Shown here in pieces: positions 41,559 to 49,839 of a stretch of 64,000 nt of DNA. The notes under the pieces were generated by a model. It was not told the origin of the DNA. It was given only the letters and a program-made list of their open reading frames with translations, and ran no database searches. A program made the translations under genes and the position numbers. Origin of the DNA: QALR01 sp900552255 (GTDB taxonomy: Bacteria > Bacillota > Clostridia > Oscillospirales > CAG-272); the NCBI GenBank assembly GCA_048526005.1, contig DBFVEH010000021.1, forward strand, positions 653,534-717,533. Direction: 5' to 3'. Each line of letters starts with the position of its first letter. The stretch's first letter is position 1.

Positions 41559-42692
41559 TCAAACCATGCGCCCCTTTTCGATATAAAGCGGGAGCGTCGA
41601 ATGACCGGAAAGCGTCACGCCGTCGCGGATCACGACGTTTTTATCGGATACCGTATAGCCGACGGACGCATTCTCCCCGATAAAGGTATCCTGAAATAAG
41701 ATACTGTTTTTCACGACCGAGCCGCGCCCCACCTTGACGCCGCGGAACAGAATGCTGTTCTCCACCGTGCCCTCGATCACGCAGCCGTCGGCGATCAGGG
41801 AATTTCTCACGCTCGACAGATCGCTGTAATAGGTCGGCGCGGAATTGCGCACCTTCGTGTAGATCGGCCTTGATTCAACGCCGAACAAGGAAGCGAACAT
41901 CTCCTTGTTCTCAATAAGCTGCATACTGTGCGCGAAATAGTCCTCGAAAGAGGAAATGCACGCGAAATATCCGTCATACTTATAAACGCGGAAATTCCGA
42001 TAGGAAAGGCCGCGCAGAAGGATGTCGCGCGTCATGCTGACATAGCCGTGCGCCACCGCGTCGAGCACCATCTCCTGCAAATATTTCCGGTTGATCACAA
42101 GAATATTGAGATTGACGTCCGCGTAGCCCTCGAAATTGGTCGGATATGCCAAAAGATCCGTGATCCTTCCTTCGTCGTTCGCAAAGACGAGCGTGTTGTT
42201 TTTCGCCGCGCTCCTCGTAAGCGGCATGTATTTCACCGCGATCGTGATATCCGCGCCGCTCTCGATGTGGTCGTTTATCATGTCGTTCAGATCGATGTTG
42301 CATATGACGTCGCAGTCCGACATGACGACATAATCCGAGGTCATCTGCTGAATCGAATAATTGACGCTTTTGAGTGCCTCAAGCCTTGTCCGATAAAGCG
42401 AGTTCATATTATTCGCATACGCCGTGATATAGGGCGGCAGGATCTTCACGCCGCCCGAACGGCGCGCGAGGTCCCAGTCCTTACCGGAGCCGATATGGTC
42501 CATCAGCGAATGGTAATTGTAATGCGTGATGACGCTGATGTTGTTGATATTGGAGCTTACCATATTGGAAAGCGGAAAATCGATCAGCCGGTAGCGGCAT
42601 CCGAACGGAACGGAGGCCAGCGTGCGCTGCCTCGTCAGCTCCGAGATGTTGCTGTCGTGAATGTTGGAAAAAATAATCCCCTCTACAGACAT
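41559..42692 (-). CDS. glgD: GlgD, ADP-glucose pyrophosphorylase-like subunit
   Basis: A 377-residue partner of GlgC found in Firmicutes. It lacks the glucose-1-phosphate and ATP motif GGxGxRL that GlgC has: the corresponding N-terminus is EGIIFSNIHDSNISELTRQR. It keeps the nucleotidyl-transferase fold and the left-handed beta-helix C-terminus (VEGTVENSILFRGVKVGRGS-type repeats). GlgD is thought to be a regulatory or stabilising subunit. The ATG at 42692 follows AAGGAGGGGC. Confidence 0.93.
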   Translation of the reverse strand: MSVEGIIFSNIHDSNISELTRQRTLASVPFGCRYRLIDFPLSNMVSSNINNISVITHYNYHSLMDHIGSGKDWDLARRSGGVKILPPYITAYANNMNSLYRTRLEALKSVNYSIQQMTSDYVVMSDCDVICNIDLNDMINDHIESGADITIAVKYMPLTRSAAKNNTLVFANDEGRITDLLAYPTNFEGYADVNLNILVINRKYLQEMVLDAVAHGYVSMTRDILLRGLSYRNFRVYKYDGYFACISSFEDYFAHSMQLIENKEMFASLFGVESRPIYTKVRNSAPTYYSDLSSVRNSLIADGCVIEGTVENSILFRGVKVGRGSVVKNSILFQDTFIGENASVGYTVSDKNVVIRDGVTLSGHSTLPLYIEKGRMV

Positions 42693-42705
42693 ATCCCGCC
42701 CCTCC

Positions 42706-43908
42706 TTAACCGATCCATGAATGAAGATTGCCGTCGTCCACAAGCTCGCCGCCGTGGATCACCGTTCCCGCAGGAATACACAGTCCTGCGCCGAGCACAA
42801 GAATCTGCCCGCCCTCGCGCGCGTCGCCGAGATCGGCATTTTCTCCGACCACGGTGTCGCTGTCGATGATCGCATAGGAAACATGCGCGCCCGCCTTTAC
42901 CGTGACGCCGCTCATGATCACGCTGTCGCGCACGACGGCGCCCTTTTCCACGCGGACGCCGTTGGCCAAAATGGAGCCGATGACCGTCCCGTCGATGACG
43001 CAGCCCTCCGTCACCATCGAATTGGAAATTTTCGCATCCTCTCCGATGCGATGCGGCGGGAAGGCGTTATGCCGGTAAAAAATGCGCCACTTTCTGTCAT
43101 ACAAGTCGAATTTCGGCGGATTGCCGAGCAGGTCCATGTTCGCCTCCCAAAGGCTCGTCAGCGTGCCGACGTCCTTCCAGTAGCCCTCGAAAGTATAGGC
43201 GTACATCAGACAGCCGTCCCGCAGCATGGCGGGAATGACGTTCTTGCCGAAATCGTTGGAGGAGTCGGGGTCTGCGTCGTCCGCCTCCAAATATTCCCGC
43301 AGCTTCGCGGTCGTGAAAATGTAAATCCCCATCGACGCCTTGTTGCTTTTCGGTACTTTCGGCTTTTCCTCAAATTCCGTGATGCGTCCGTCCTCATCGG
43401 TATTCAGGATGCCAAAGCGGCTCGCCTGGCTCATCGGGACTTCAAGCACCGCAATCGTGCAGTCCGCGCCGTTTTTCTTATGCTCGGCAAGCATGCGGCT
43501 GTAATCCATCTTATAGATATGGTCGCCGGAAAGAATCAAGGTATAATCCGGCGCATACCGCTCGATAAAGGTCATGTTCTGATAGATCGCGTTCGCCGTG
43601 CCTCGGTACCATGCGGCGCCGCGCTTGCCCTGATAGGGCGGGAGCACCGTGACGCCGCCGTGCGTCCGGTCGAGATCCCACGGCTCCCCGTTTCCGATAT
43701 ATTCGTTGAGCGCAAGCGGCTGATACTGCGTCAAGACCCCCACGGTGTCGATCCCGGAATTGACACAGTTGGACATTGGAAAATCGATGATGCGGTATTT
43801 GCCGCCGAACGGGACGGCGGGCTTTGCCGTCCGCTCGGTAAGGGTATAGAGACGGCTCCCCTGTCCGCCGGCGAGAAGCATTGCGATACATTCCTTTTTG
43901 CCAACCAT
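42706..43908 (-). CDS. glgC: Glucose-1-phosphate adenylyltransferase
   Basis: Makes ADP-glucose from ATP and glucose-1-phosphate, the committed step. The 400-residue chain begins ECIAMLLAGGQGSRLYTLTE, with the catalytic GGxGxRL motif, KPAVPFGGKYRIIDF, and LSGDHIYKMDY. The C-terminal beta-helix is present. GlgD follows after 13 bases, as expected for a GlgC/GlgD heteromer. Confidence 0.97.
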   Translation of the reverse strand: MVGKKECIAMLLAGGQGSRLYTLTERTAKPAVPFGGKYRIIDFPMSNCVNSGIDTVGVLTQYQPLALNEYIGNGEPWDLDRTHGGVTVLPPYQGKRGAAWYRGTANAIYQNMTFIERYAPDYTLILSGDHIYKMDYSRMLAEHKKNGADCTIAVLEVPMSQASRFGILNTDEDGRITEFEEKPKVPKSNKASMGIYIFTTAKLREYLEADDADPDSSNDFGKNVIPAMLRDGCLMYAYTFEGYWKDVGTLTSLWEANMDLLGNPPKFDLYDRKWRIFYRHNAFPPHRIGEDAKISNSMVTEGCVIDGTVIGSILANGVRVEKGAVVRDSVIMSGVTVKAGAHVSYAIIDSDTVVGENADLGDAREGGQILVLGAGLCIPAGTVIHGGELVDDGNLHSWIG

Positions 43909-43942
43909 AAGAATTTACCTGCCTTTCGGTTTTTATCTAAAT

Positions 43943-45901
43943 TCATTCATGACTGTTCCTTTTTCCCTTACGCCGCCGAAAAATAAGTCCTCCGTATGCC
44001 GGAAGCGTGACGGAAATCTCGCTTTTCATATGTCCCTTCTCTTTGTGCTCCTTTGATTTTACACTCCCGTTTATAACGCCGGAGCCGCCGTATTCATAGA
44101 CGTCCGTCGTGAAAATCTCCTCGTATTCCCCTCTCTTCGGCACGGAAACCGTAAAGCTTTCCCGCTTCACAGGGGTGAAATTTAAAACGACGACAAGCTC
44201 CGCGCCGGAAATCGAGCGCCGCCGGTAGGAAAGCGTGCTGCGTTCCCTGTCGTCCGGATCGATCCACGCAAAGCCGTCCCAGCTATCGTCGATCTCATAA
44301 AGCGCCGGCTCCGTAAGATATAATCCATTCAGCCTTTTTACGCAGCGCTGCATCTCCGCGTGCCGCGGATAGCGCAGCATGAACCATTCCAGCTCGTTCT
44401 CATAATCCCATTCGCGGAACGGCGCGAACTCCGTTCCCATAAACAAAAGCTTCTTGCCCGGATGCGTCATCATAAACGTCAGAAAAACGCGCATCGCGGC
44501 GAATTTCTCGTCGTAAGAGCCGAACATTTTGTCCAGCAGCGATTTTTTTCCGTGCACCACCTCGTCGTGCGATACGGGCAGTATGTAGTTTTCTGAAAAC
44601 GCGTACATCATCGGAAAGGTCAGCTTCTCATGGCAGTATTTCCGGTAGATTGGGTCGGTCGCCATGTAAGCGAACAGATCGTTTGCAAAGCCCATGTTCC
44701 ATTTGAAATTAAAGCCAAGCCCGCCTGAGGACACCGGCTTTGTGATCATCGGCCAGGCGGTCGATTCCTCCGCGATCATGAGCATATCCGGAAATTCGGC
44801 GAAAACCGCCGTGTTCAGCTTTTGGAAAAACGCGATGGCCTCCAAATTCTGATTGCCGCCGTTTTCATTCGGAATCCATTCGCCCGGCTCTCTGTCATAG
44901 TCGAGATAAAGCATCGAGGCCACCGCGTCGATGCGCAGTCCGTCCGCGTGATATTCGCGCATCCAAAAGAGCGCGGAGGATATGAGAAACGACTGCACCT
45001 CCGGACGCCCGACGTCAAAATAGCGCGTCCCCCAGCCGCGGTTCTCCATGCGGTCGCGTCCCTGATACTCATAGAGCAGCGAGCCGTCGAACTCGTATAA
45101 TCCGTGCTCGTCCTTTGGGAAATGCGCCGGCACCCAGTCGAGAATCACGCCGATGCCGCACTCGTGCATTTTATTCACAAAATATTTGAAATCCGCCGGC
45201 GTTCCAAAGCGCGAGGTCGGCGCAAACCAGCCGCACACCTGATAGCCCCACGAGCCGTCGAACGGATGCTCCGTTACGGGCAGCAGCTCCACATGCGTGT
45301 AGTGCATGTCCGAAAGATAGCGAGAAAGCTCGTCTGCGATCTCTCGATAGCGCAGATCATGCGTGCCGTCGGCGGCAGAAGCTCCGTTTTTTGTCTTCCA
45401 CGAGCCGAGATGCACCTCATAAATATTCATCGGCTCGCTGTAAAAATGCGGACGCGTCGGATCCTTCACCTCAAAGAACGAGCGCCGTCTCATCCGCCAC
45501 ACGTCGTCCGTCCATGAAAAAGCATCGCCGTCCGTGAGAATGGACGCCGTTTTTTCGCGCGTTTCGGAACAGCGCGCGTAAGGGTCCGCCTTGAATACCG
45601 TCCCCTTATCGGATACCACCTTATATTTGTAGCGGTTCCCCGCAAGCGAAAAAGGAGACGGATAGACTGCCTGCCAAATGCCGGAATCCGCATCCTTTTC
45701 CATCGGCAGACTTTCGTCCCATCCGTTGAAATCGCCGCATACGAAGATCTCACGGGCATTCGGCGCCCATACGCGAAAGGTATAAAGAAAGGAGCCTCCG
45801 CGCTGTTCCACATGAGCACCGAGCAGATCATAGGCATAAAAATTGGTGCCCTCACAAAAGAGATATGCCGCATATCCGTCGCCGCTCATGTGTTTTTTCA
45901 C
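43943..45901 (-). CDS. glgB: 1,4-alpha-glucan branching enzyme
   Basis: Makes alpha-1,6 branches in glycogen (GH13). The 652-residue chain has a CBM48-like N-terminal domain (RVWAPNAREIFVCGDFNGW), the barrel with Asp325 (GLRIDAVASM), Glu378 (AEEST) and Asp446 (PVSHDEVVHGK), then a C-terminal domain. It is the first gene of the operon. The start is probably GTG at 45901, behind GGGGG; an ATG at 45889 is the alternative. Confidence 0.96.
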   Translation of the reverse strand: MKKHMSGDGYAAYLFCEGTNFYAYDLLGAHVEQRGGSFLYTFRVWAPNAREIFVCGDFNGWDESLPMEKDADSGIWQAVYPSPFSLAGNRYKYKVVSDKGTVFKADPYARCSETREKTASILTDGDAFSWTDDVWRMRRRSFFEVKDPTRPHFYSEPMNIYEVHLGSWKTKNGASAADGTHDLRYREIADELSRYLSDMHYTHVELLPVTEHPFDGSWGYQVCGWFAPTSRFGTPADFKYFVNKMHECGIGVILDWVPAHFPKDEHGLYEFDGSLLYEYQGRDRMENRGWGTRYFDVGRPEVQSFLISSALFWMREYHADGLRIDAVASMLYLDYDREPGEWIPNENGGNQNLEAIAFFQKLNTAVFAEFPDMLMIAEESTAWPMITKPVSSGGLGFNFKWNMGFANDLFAYMATDPIYRKYCHEKLTFPMMYAFSENYILPVSHDEVVHGKKSLLDKMFGSYDEKFAAMRVFLTFMMTHPGKKLLFMGTEFAPFREWDYENELEWFMLRYPRHAEMQRCVKRLNGLYLTEPALYEIDDSWDGFAWIDPDDRERSTLSYRRRSISGAELVVVLNFTPVKRESFTVSVPKRGEYEEIFTTDVYEYGGSGVINGSVKSKEHKEKGHMKSEISVTLPAYGGLIFRRRKGKRNSHE

Positions 45902-45956
45902 AGCCGAAGCCCCCGTTTCATTGTAAATCCGCCGGAACTGTTTTTAACTTATGTCT

Positions 45957-45985
45957 ATTATATAATAGAATCTTTAAAAACGCAA
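45957..45985 (-). promoter_or_regulatory. Sigma-A promoter of the glycogen operon
   Basis: TTGCGT, a 17-base spacer, then an exact TATAAT, 56 bases before glgB. The -10 lies in a CTATTATATAATAG palindrome, which might bind a regulator. No strong terminator was seen in the 17 kb downstream. Confidence 0.75.
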
Positions 45986-46035
45986 GTAGAATCGCTGCAA
46001 AATCCGCCGTTTCCTCCAAATCTTCTTTAAAAAGA

Positions 46036-46069
46036 TCAAAAACCGGCCGCACCCCTCCGAAACCCGGTT
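46036..46069 (-). terminator. Terminator after tspO
   Basis: AACCGG / CCGGTT stem on the minus strand with a 17-base loop, followed by a T-rich run (TTTGATCTTTTT). It lies 36 bases past the tspO stop codon and separates it from glgB. Confidence 0.6.
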
Positions 46070-46104
46070 CCGAAGGCATGCAGCCGCAGAAAATTTGGAT
46101 AGAG

Positions 46105-46578
46105 CTATGCGTTCAGCAAAGCCACGCCGAGATTCAGATATCCCGCGAACACGACCCATATGAGATAGGGGATCAAAAGACAGGCGGCGGGAATGGAAAT
46201 CTTCCAAAATCGGGCAAATGTAATGAGAATCAAAAGCAAGAGCAGCAGCAGCCAAATAAAAGAAAACAGATACCATCCGAAATTAAAGAAGAAGATCGGC
46301 CAAAGGAAATTGACGACAAGCTGGACGCCATATACCCGAAGCGCCGAGCCGACCGTTTTCCTGTCCGCACCCGAAGTGAAAACGAGGTAGGAGGCAATCC
46401 CCATCAGCACATACAGGACTGTCCAAACCACGGGAAAAAGCCATCCCGGCGGCGAAAGAGGCGGCTTTTCAAGAGAGGCAAAGACCTCCATGCCGCCTCT
46501 TGACAAAAGACCGGCGAGACCTCCGACGGCAAGCGGTATCGCGACACAGATAAGCAGTGTCTTCCATTGGATTTTCAT
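46105..46578 (-). CDS. TspO/MBR-family membrane protein
   Basis: A 157-residue membrane protein with five predicted helices. It has EKPPLSPPGWLFPVVWTVLY, the W-x-P / P-x-W family core, and FLWPIFFFNFGWYLFSF. TspO proteins bind porphyrins and act in oxidative-stress or tetrapyrrole handling. The ATG at 46578 follows GAGGTGAT; earlier in-frame starts are rejected. It lies 77 bases after the ABC ATPase gene, beyond a terminator. Confidence 0.88.
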   Translation of the reverse strand: MKIQWKTLLICVAIPLAVGGLAGLLSRGGMEVFASLEKPPLSPPGWLFPVVWTVLYVLMGIASYLVFTSGADRKTVGSALRVYGVQLVVNFLWPIFFFNFGWYLFSFIWLLLLLLLILITFARFWKISIPAACLLIPYLIWVVFAGYLNLGVALLNA

Positions 46579-46640
46579 AGCATCACCTCGTTTTAGTCTA
46601 TTCGAGCCGCCGGAAAAATATGACCGTCGGGGCAAACAAC

Positions 46641-46669
46641 AAAAAAACGCCGCATTCAATGCGGCGTTT
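46641..46669 (-). terminator. Terminator that contains the ATPase stop codon
   Basis: An 11-bp perfect stem (AAACGCCGCAT / ATGCGGCGTTT) has a 3-base loop TGA that is itself the stop codon of the ABC ATPase gene. A run of T follows on the minus strand. Confidence 0.85.
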
Positions 46670-47279
46670 CTTCGTTTTGATTTTCCGTAATATCCGAAAG
46701 ACTTCCGTTCGCAAGGTGAAAACGGAGCGTGGCCATAAAATCTCCCTCCGCCATGTCGTGCGTGATCAAAAGCGCGGTCTTTCCCTTCAAAAACGCTTTC
46801 AGATACCGCATGACAAGCGATTTGATCTCCCCGTCGAGACTTCCGAACGGTTCGTCAAACAGATAAGTGTCCGCGTCATACGCAAGCGCACGGGCAAGCG
46901 CTGCCCTCGCCGCCATGCCGCTGGACAGCTCGCGCGGCCGCAGCCGTGCCGCGTCCGCAAGTCCCACCGCCGAAAGGAGCGCCATCGCCCTTTGCTCATT
47001 TTCCCGTCTGTCGCCGCGCATGACGCACGTCACGTTTTCCATGACGCAGACCGAAGGAAAAAGCCTCGGCTCCGCGAATACGACGGCTGCTCTGCCGGAT
47101 ACGGACACTATGCCCGAATCCGGCTTTTCCAGCCCCGCGGCAATGCGCAAAAGGGTCGTTTTGCCGCTGCCGGACATGCCGGAAAGAACGGCCGTGACAC
47201 CGTCCGGGATCGTCATAGACACGTCGGACAGCACTCTTTTTTCCCCATAGGACTTCACGATATTTTCAAGCTTCAGCAC
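46656..47279 (-). CDS. ABC transporter ATPase, SsuB/TauB-like
   Basis: A 207-residue ATPase for the adjacent permease. Walker A is GMSGSGKTT (34-42), Walker B FDEPFGSLD (141-149), and the H-loop His is His174. Two motifs are degenerate: the signature is LSSGM (118-122) rather than LSGGQ, and the Q-loop Gln is Ala69 (VVFAEPRLFP). It starts at GTG 47279 with GGGAGG upstream and overlaps the permease end by 14 bases. The last codons sit inside a terminator hairpin. Confidence 0.85.
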   Translation of the reverse strand: MLKLENIVKSYGEKRVLSDVSMTIPDGVTAVLSGMSGSGKTTLLRIAAGLEKPDSGIVSVSGRAAVVFAEPRLFPSVCVMENVTCVMRGDRRENEQRAMALLSAVGLADAARLRPRELSSGMAARAALARALAYDADTYLFDEPFGSLDGEIKSLVMRYLKAFLKGKTALLITHDMAEGDFMATLRFHLANGSLSDITENQNEETPH

Positions 47280-48039
47280 CGCTGACGCCTCCCTTCCGTG
47301 AAAGCCTGTCAAGCGCCAGCACAAATACCTTTTCGATGAGCACGCTGAGCAGGATCACGACGATCGTCCAGGCGTAAAGCTCCTCCGATTCGAGATAGAT
47401 TTTCGCGTCGTAGAGCTTGCCGCCGATCGAATTTTTCGGCGTGCAGATGACCTCGGCGGCGACGCCCGCTTTCCACGCAAGTCCCAGCGCCGAGCGGCAC
47501 GCCGCGGAAAAATACGGCAGGACGGACGGCAAAGTCAGATACCGCAGACGTTTGCCGAAACCGAAGCCATAAACCTGCGCCACCTCCCGCTCCGATGCGG
47601 GAACGGAATCGATGCCGCGGCGCACGTTGACGAATACAATCGGAATGACCATTAGAAGCGAGGCGACCATTGGAACCGCGCTTTTTCCCAGCACATACAG
47701 CATTAAAATGATGATAGAAGCGACCGGCGTCGCCTTGATGACGGAGACCGCGGGAGAAATGAGCGAATCCGCAAGTCCGCTCGCCGCACAAAGCGCGGCG
47801 AGCAGAACGCCCGCCAAAATCCCGGCGAAAAGTCCCATGAAAATCCGTCCGAGCGACCAAAGGCAGGACAGATAAAACGCTTTCGTGCCGAGCAGCTCCC
47901 AAAGCTTTTTCACAACGGCAAGCGGCGTCGGCAGCACCAGCACCCGATTGACGGCAAGCGCCAGCATCTGCCAAACAAAAATCCAAAACGCAAAGCAGAG
48001 AACGCCGCGCAGGATCCGAGAGACCCTTTTATTTGCCAT
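47266..48039 (-). CDS. ABC transporter permease, SsuC/TauC-like
   Basis: A 257-residue membrane protein with about six helices. It has the family EAA-loop region SEREVAQVYGFGFGKRLRYL and the segment ATPVASIIILMLYVLGKSAV. Systems of this type import nitrate, taurine, sulfonates or thiamine precursors; the substrate here cannot be chosen. The ATG at 48039 is 11 bases inside the end of the binding-protein gene. Confidence 0.88.
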   Translation of the reverse strand: MANKRVSRILRGVLCFAFWIFVWQMLALAVNRVLVLPTPLAVVKKLWELLGTKAFYLSCLWSLGRIFMGLFAGILAGVLLAALCAASGLADSLISPAVSVIKATPVASIIILMLYVLGKSAVPMVASLLMVIPIVFVNVRRGIDSVPASEREVAQVYGFGFGKRLRYLTLPSVLPYFSAACRSALGLAWKAGVAAEVICTPKNSIGGKLYDAKIYLESEELYAWTIVVILLSVLIEKVFVLALDRLSRKGGVSGAEA

Positions 48040-49000
48040 AGAATGCGTCGGTGGGCAGCTTGCCTCCGACCGATTGCGGATTCGCCTCATAAAGAACATT
48101 CAGCATCGCTTCCATATAGCGGATTCCATCCTCTCCGTCGAGGCAGACGATGTTGCAGTTCGGAATCGCCTTCTGGGCGATCGCCGCCTTCGGAACGATC
48201 TCAAATTCCGCAATCGCTTCGGCGGCGGACGCGATATCGCTGTTCACATAGGCCACGGAAGCCTTGTATTCCTCCATGAATTTCTGATATTGCTCGGGAT
48301 GCTCGGTCTTGAACTTATTGGAAACCACGATGCAGCCCTGCACAAGCTCGCCCTCTCCGAGCTTCGCCCATTCCTCCGTCACATCCAGCGCGATGCGAAG
48401 CTCCGTATTGCCGTTGGCCTCAGCCGTCGTCAGCGCCACCGTGACGTTCGGCTCGGGCAGAAGTCCGATCGCAGCGTCGCCGGACGCGAGTTTCGTTGCA
48501 AGCTCCGCATGCTCGGTCAGATATTCGATCGTCACATCCGTTTCGGGATCGATGCCGTTTTTTGTCAGCAGATAATTCAAGATATATTCCGGCGTCGAGC
48601 CTTTTCCTGTGGCGTAGATGGTTTTTCCTCTCAAATCCTCGATGCTGCCGATGGTATTGCCGTTCTCCATAATGGAGAGCACGCCGAGCGTGTTGACGGC
48701 GGCAAAGCTGATATCCTCGCCCTTGTTGAAAAGCGCCGCCGCAAGGTTGACCGGAAGCGCCGCGATATCCACGCTTGCGATCGCGCTCTGCACCTCTTCC
48801 GGCGCGGAAGCGAGCGTGAACTCATAATCGTTTGCGGATGTGCCGGCCTTGTCGTTCGCCATCAGCTGTACCATTCCCATGCCGGTCGGCCCTTTCAGAG
48901 CGATCACGCGGACGGTGACGTCCTCGTTCTCCGTCTTGCCGCAGGCGAAAAACGACGCCGCAAGGCATATGACGAGCAGGAAAGCGATGATTTTTTTCAT
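48029..49000 (-). CDS. ABC transporter substrate-binding lipoprotein
   Basis: A 323-residue NMT1/SsuA-like binding protein. The signal peptide MKKIIAFLLVICLAASFFAC is followed by the lipidated Cys, and the mature start has RVIALKGPTGMGMVQLM, which I recall from a Clostridial subgroup of this family with no known ligand. It overlaps the regulator gene (ATGA) and the permease gene. Confidence 0.88.
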   Translation of the reverse strand: MKKIIAFLLVICLAASFFACGKTENEDVTVRVIALKGPTGMGMVQLMANDKAGTSANDYEFTLASAPEEVQSAIASVDIAALPVNLAAALFNKGEDISFAAVNTLGVLSIMENGNTIGSIEDLRGKTIYATGKGSTPEYILNYLLTKNGIDPETDVTIEYLTEHAELATKLASGDAAIGLLPEPNVTVALTTAEANGNTELRIALDVTEEWAKLGEGELVQGCIVVSNKFKTEHPEQYQKFMEEYKASVAYVNSDIASAAEAIAEFEIVPKAAIAQKAIPNCNIVCLDGEDGIRYMEAMLNVLYEANPQSVGGKLPTDAFYGK

Positions 49001-49671
49001 TGTTTGTACCTCTTTTCCAAATTGTTTCTGTTTAAAATGCGTATTTCTTTTCCGTCGCAGGCAATAAGTCCCTCCCGCACAAGCGTGCCTGCCGCTCGGT
49101 AAAGCGTGGTGCGTCCGATGTCCAACGCGGAGGCAAGCCGCGTCATATTCACCGTGACCGTATCGGACAGGTCCGCTCTTTCAAGCAGATAACAGGAGAG
49201 CGCCGCCTCGGCGCTTCCCGCGGTAAAGGCTGTGATTTTCTTGTTCAGAAAATAAATTTTTCCGGAAAGAAATTCGATATACGCCGAAGCGACGGAAAAA
49301 TCGCTTTTTATTATTGTTTCCAAACAGTCCCGCTCTATGAAAAGAACGCGGCATTTTGTTCCCGCGACGACTGTGCTGACGCTTTCGTGTTCTTCAAAAA
49401 ACGCGGAGGCGGCGCCGAACACATCTCCCCGCGAAAGCCGGTTGAGAAGCACCTTTCTTCCGCTGTTTCGCCCGTAAATACTGGCTTTTCCCGACAGCAT
49501 AACGCCGAGACACGGAGAAAACGTCTCTCCGCCCGCGATTCGCTCTCCGGCATCGAAAATCACCGGAGGAATCGACAAAAGCGTCCGCGCCGTCTGCTCC
49601 GACATGCCGGAAAAAATTTCACATTCCCGCAGAACCGCCGCGATATCCTCGGTTTGCCTGCACGCTTCCAC
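48997..49671 (-). CDS. Crp/Fnr-family transcriptional regulator
   Basis: A 224-residue regulator: N-terminal cyclic-nucleotide-like sensor barrel (LLSIPPVIFDAGERIAGG), then dimer helix and a C-terminal helix-turn-helix (TRLASALDIGRTTLYRAAGT). There is no obvious Cys cluster as in Fnr. It likely controls the ABC transporter it overlaps. Start GTG at 49671 is preferred because the frame further upstream runs through an operator-like palindrome at the predicted start point. The ligand is unknown. Confidence 0.85.
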   Translation of the reverse strand: MEACRQTEDIAAVLRECEIFSGMSEQTARTLLSIPPVIFDAGERIAGGETFSPCLGVMLSGKASIYGRNSGRKVLLNRLSRGDVFGAASAFFEEHESVSTVVAGTKCRVLFIERDCLETIIKSDFSVASAYIEFLSGKIYFLNKKITAFTAGSAEAALSCYLLERADLSDTVTVNMTRLASALDIGRTTLYRAAGTLVREGLIACDGKEIRILNRNNLEKRYKQ

Positions 49672-49687
49672 TTTTCCACGCCCTTTC

Positions 49688-49713
49688 AAAAGTGTTCCAT
49701 TTGGCACACTTTT
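49688..49713. promoter_or_regulatory. Operator-like palindrome at the Crp/Fnr promoter
   Basis: AAAAGTGTTCC-ATTT-GGCACACTTTT: two 11-bp arms with one mismatch, separated by 4 bases, the size and spacing of a Crp/Fnr dimer site. It begins right after the -10 box and covers the transcription start, the position for repression, so autoregulation is likely. Confidence 0.65.
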
Positions 49714-49742
49714 ATATTATCACGCACGGGAAAAAAAGTCAA
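49714..49742 (-). promoter_or_regulatory. Sigma-A promoter of the regulator-transporter operon
   Basis: TTGACT, a 17-base spacer, then TAATAT on the minus strand. Confidence 0.7.
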
Positions 49743-49792
49743 TAAAATCTTACAAGAAAAATGGAAAATCTATATCTTTTTTCATATTTTTT

Positions 49793-49801
49793 TGCTATAA
49801 T
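49793..49801 (+). promoter_or_regulatory. Extended -10 promoter of murB
   Basis: TGCTATAAT has an exact -10 box plus the TGn extension. It diverges from the Crp/Fnr promoter 51 bases away and gives murB a leader of only about 32 bases. Confidence 0.65.
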
Positions 49802-49839
49802 GAAAAGTGAAACTACAAATTGGCCGGGAGGATACCGCT

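Noticed and set aside
42721..43986. 421-codon plus-strand frame opposite glgC
   Set aside because: Antisense shadow; glgC is certain by motif.
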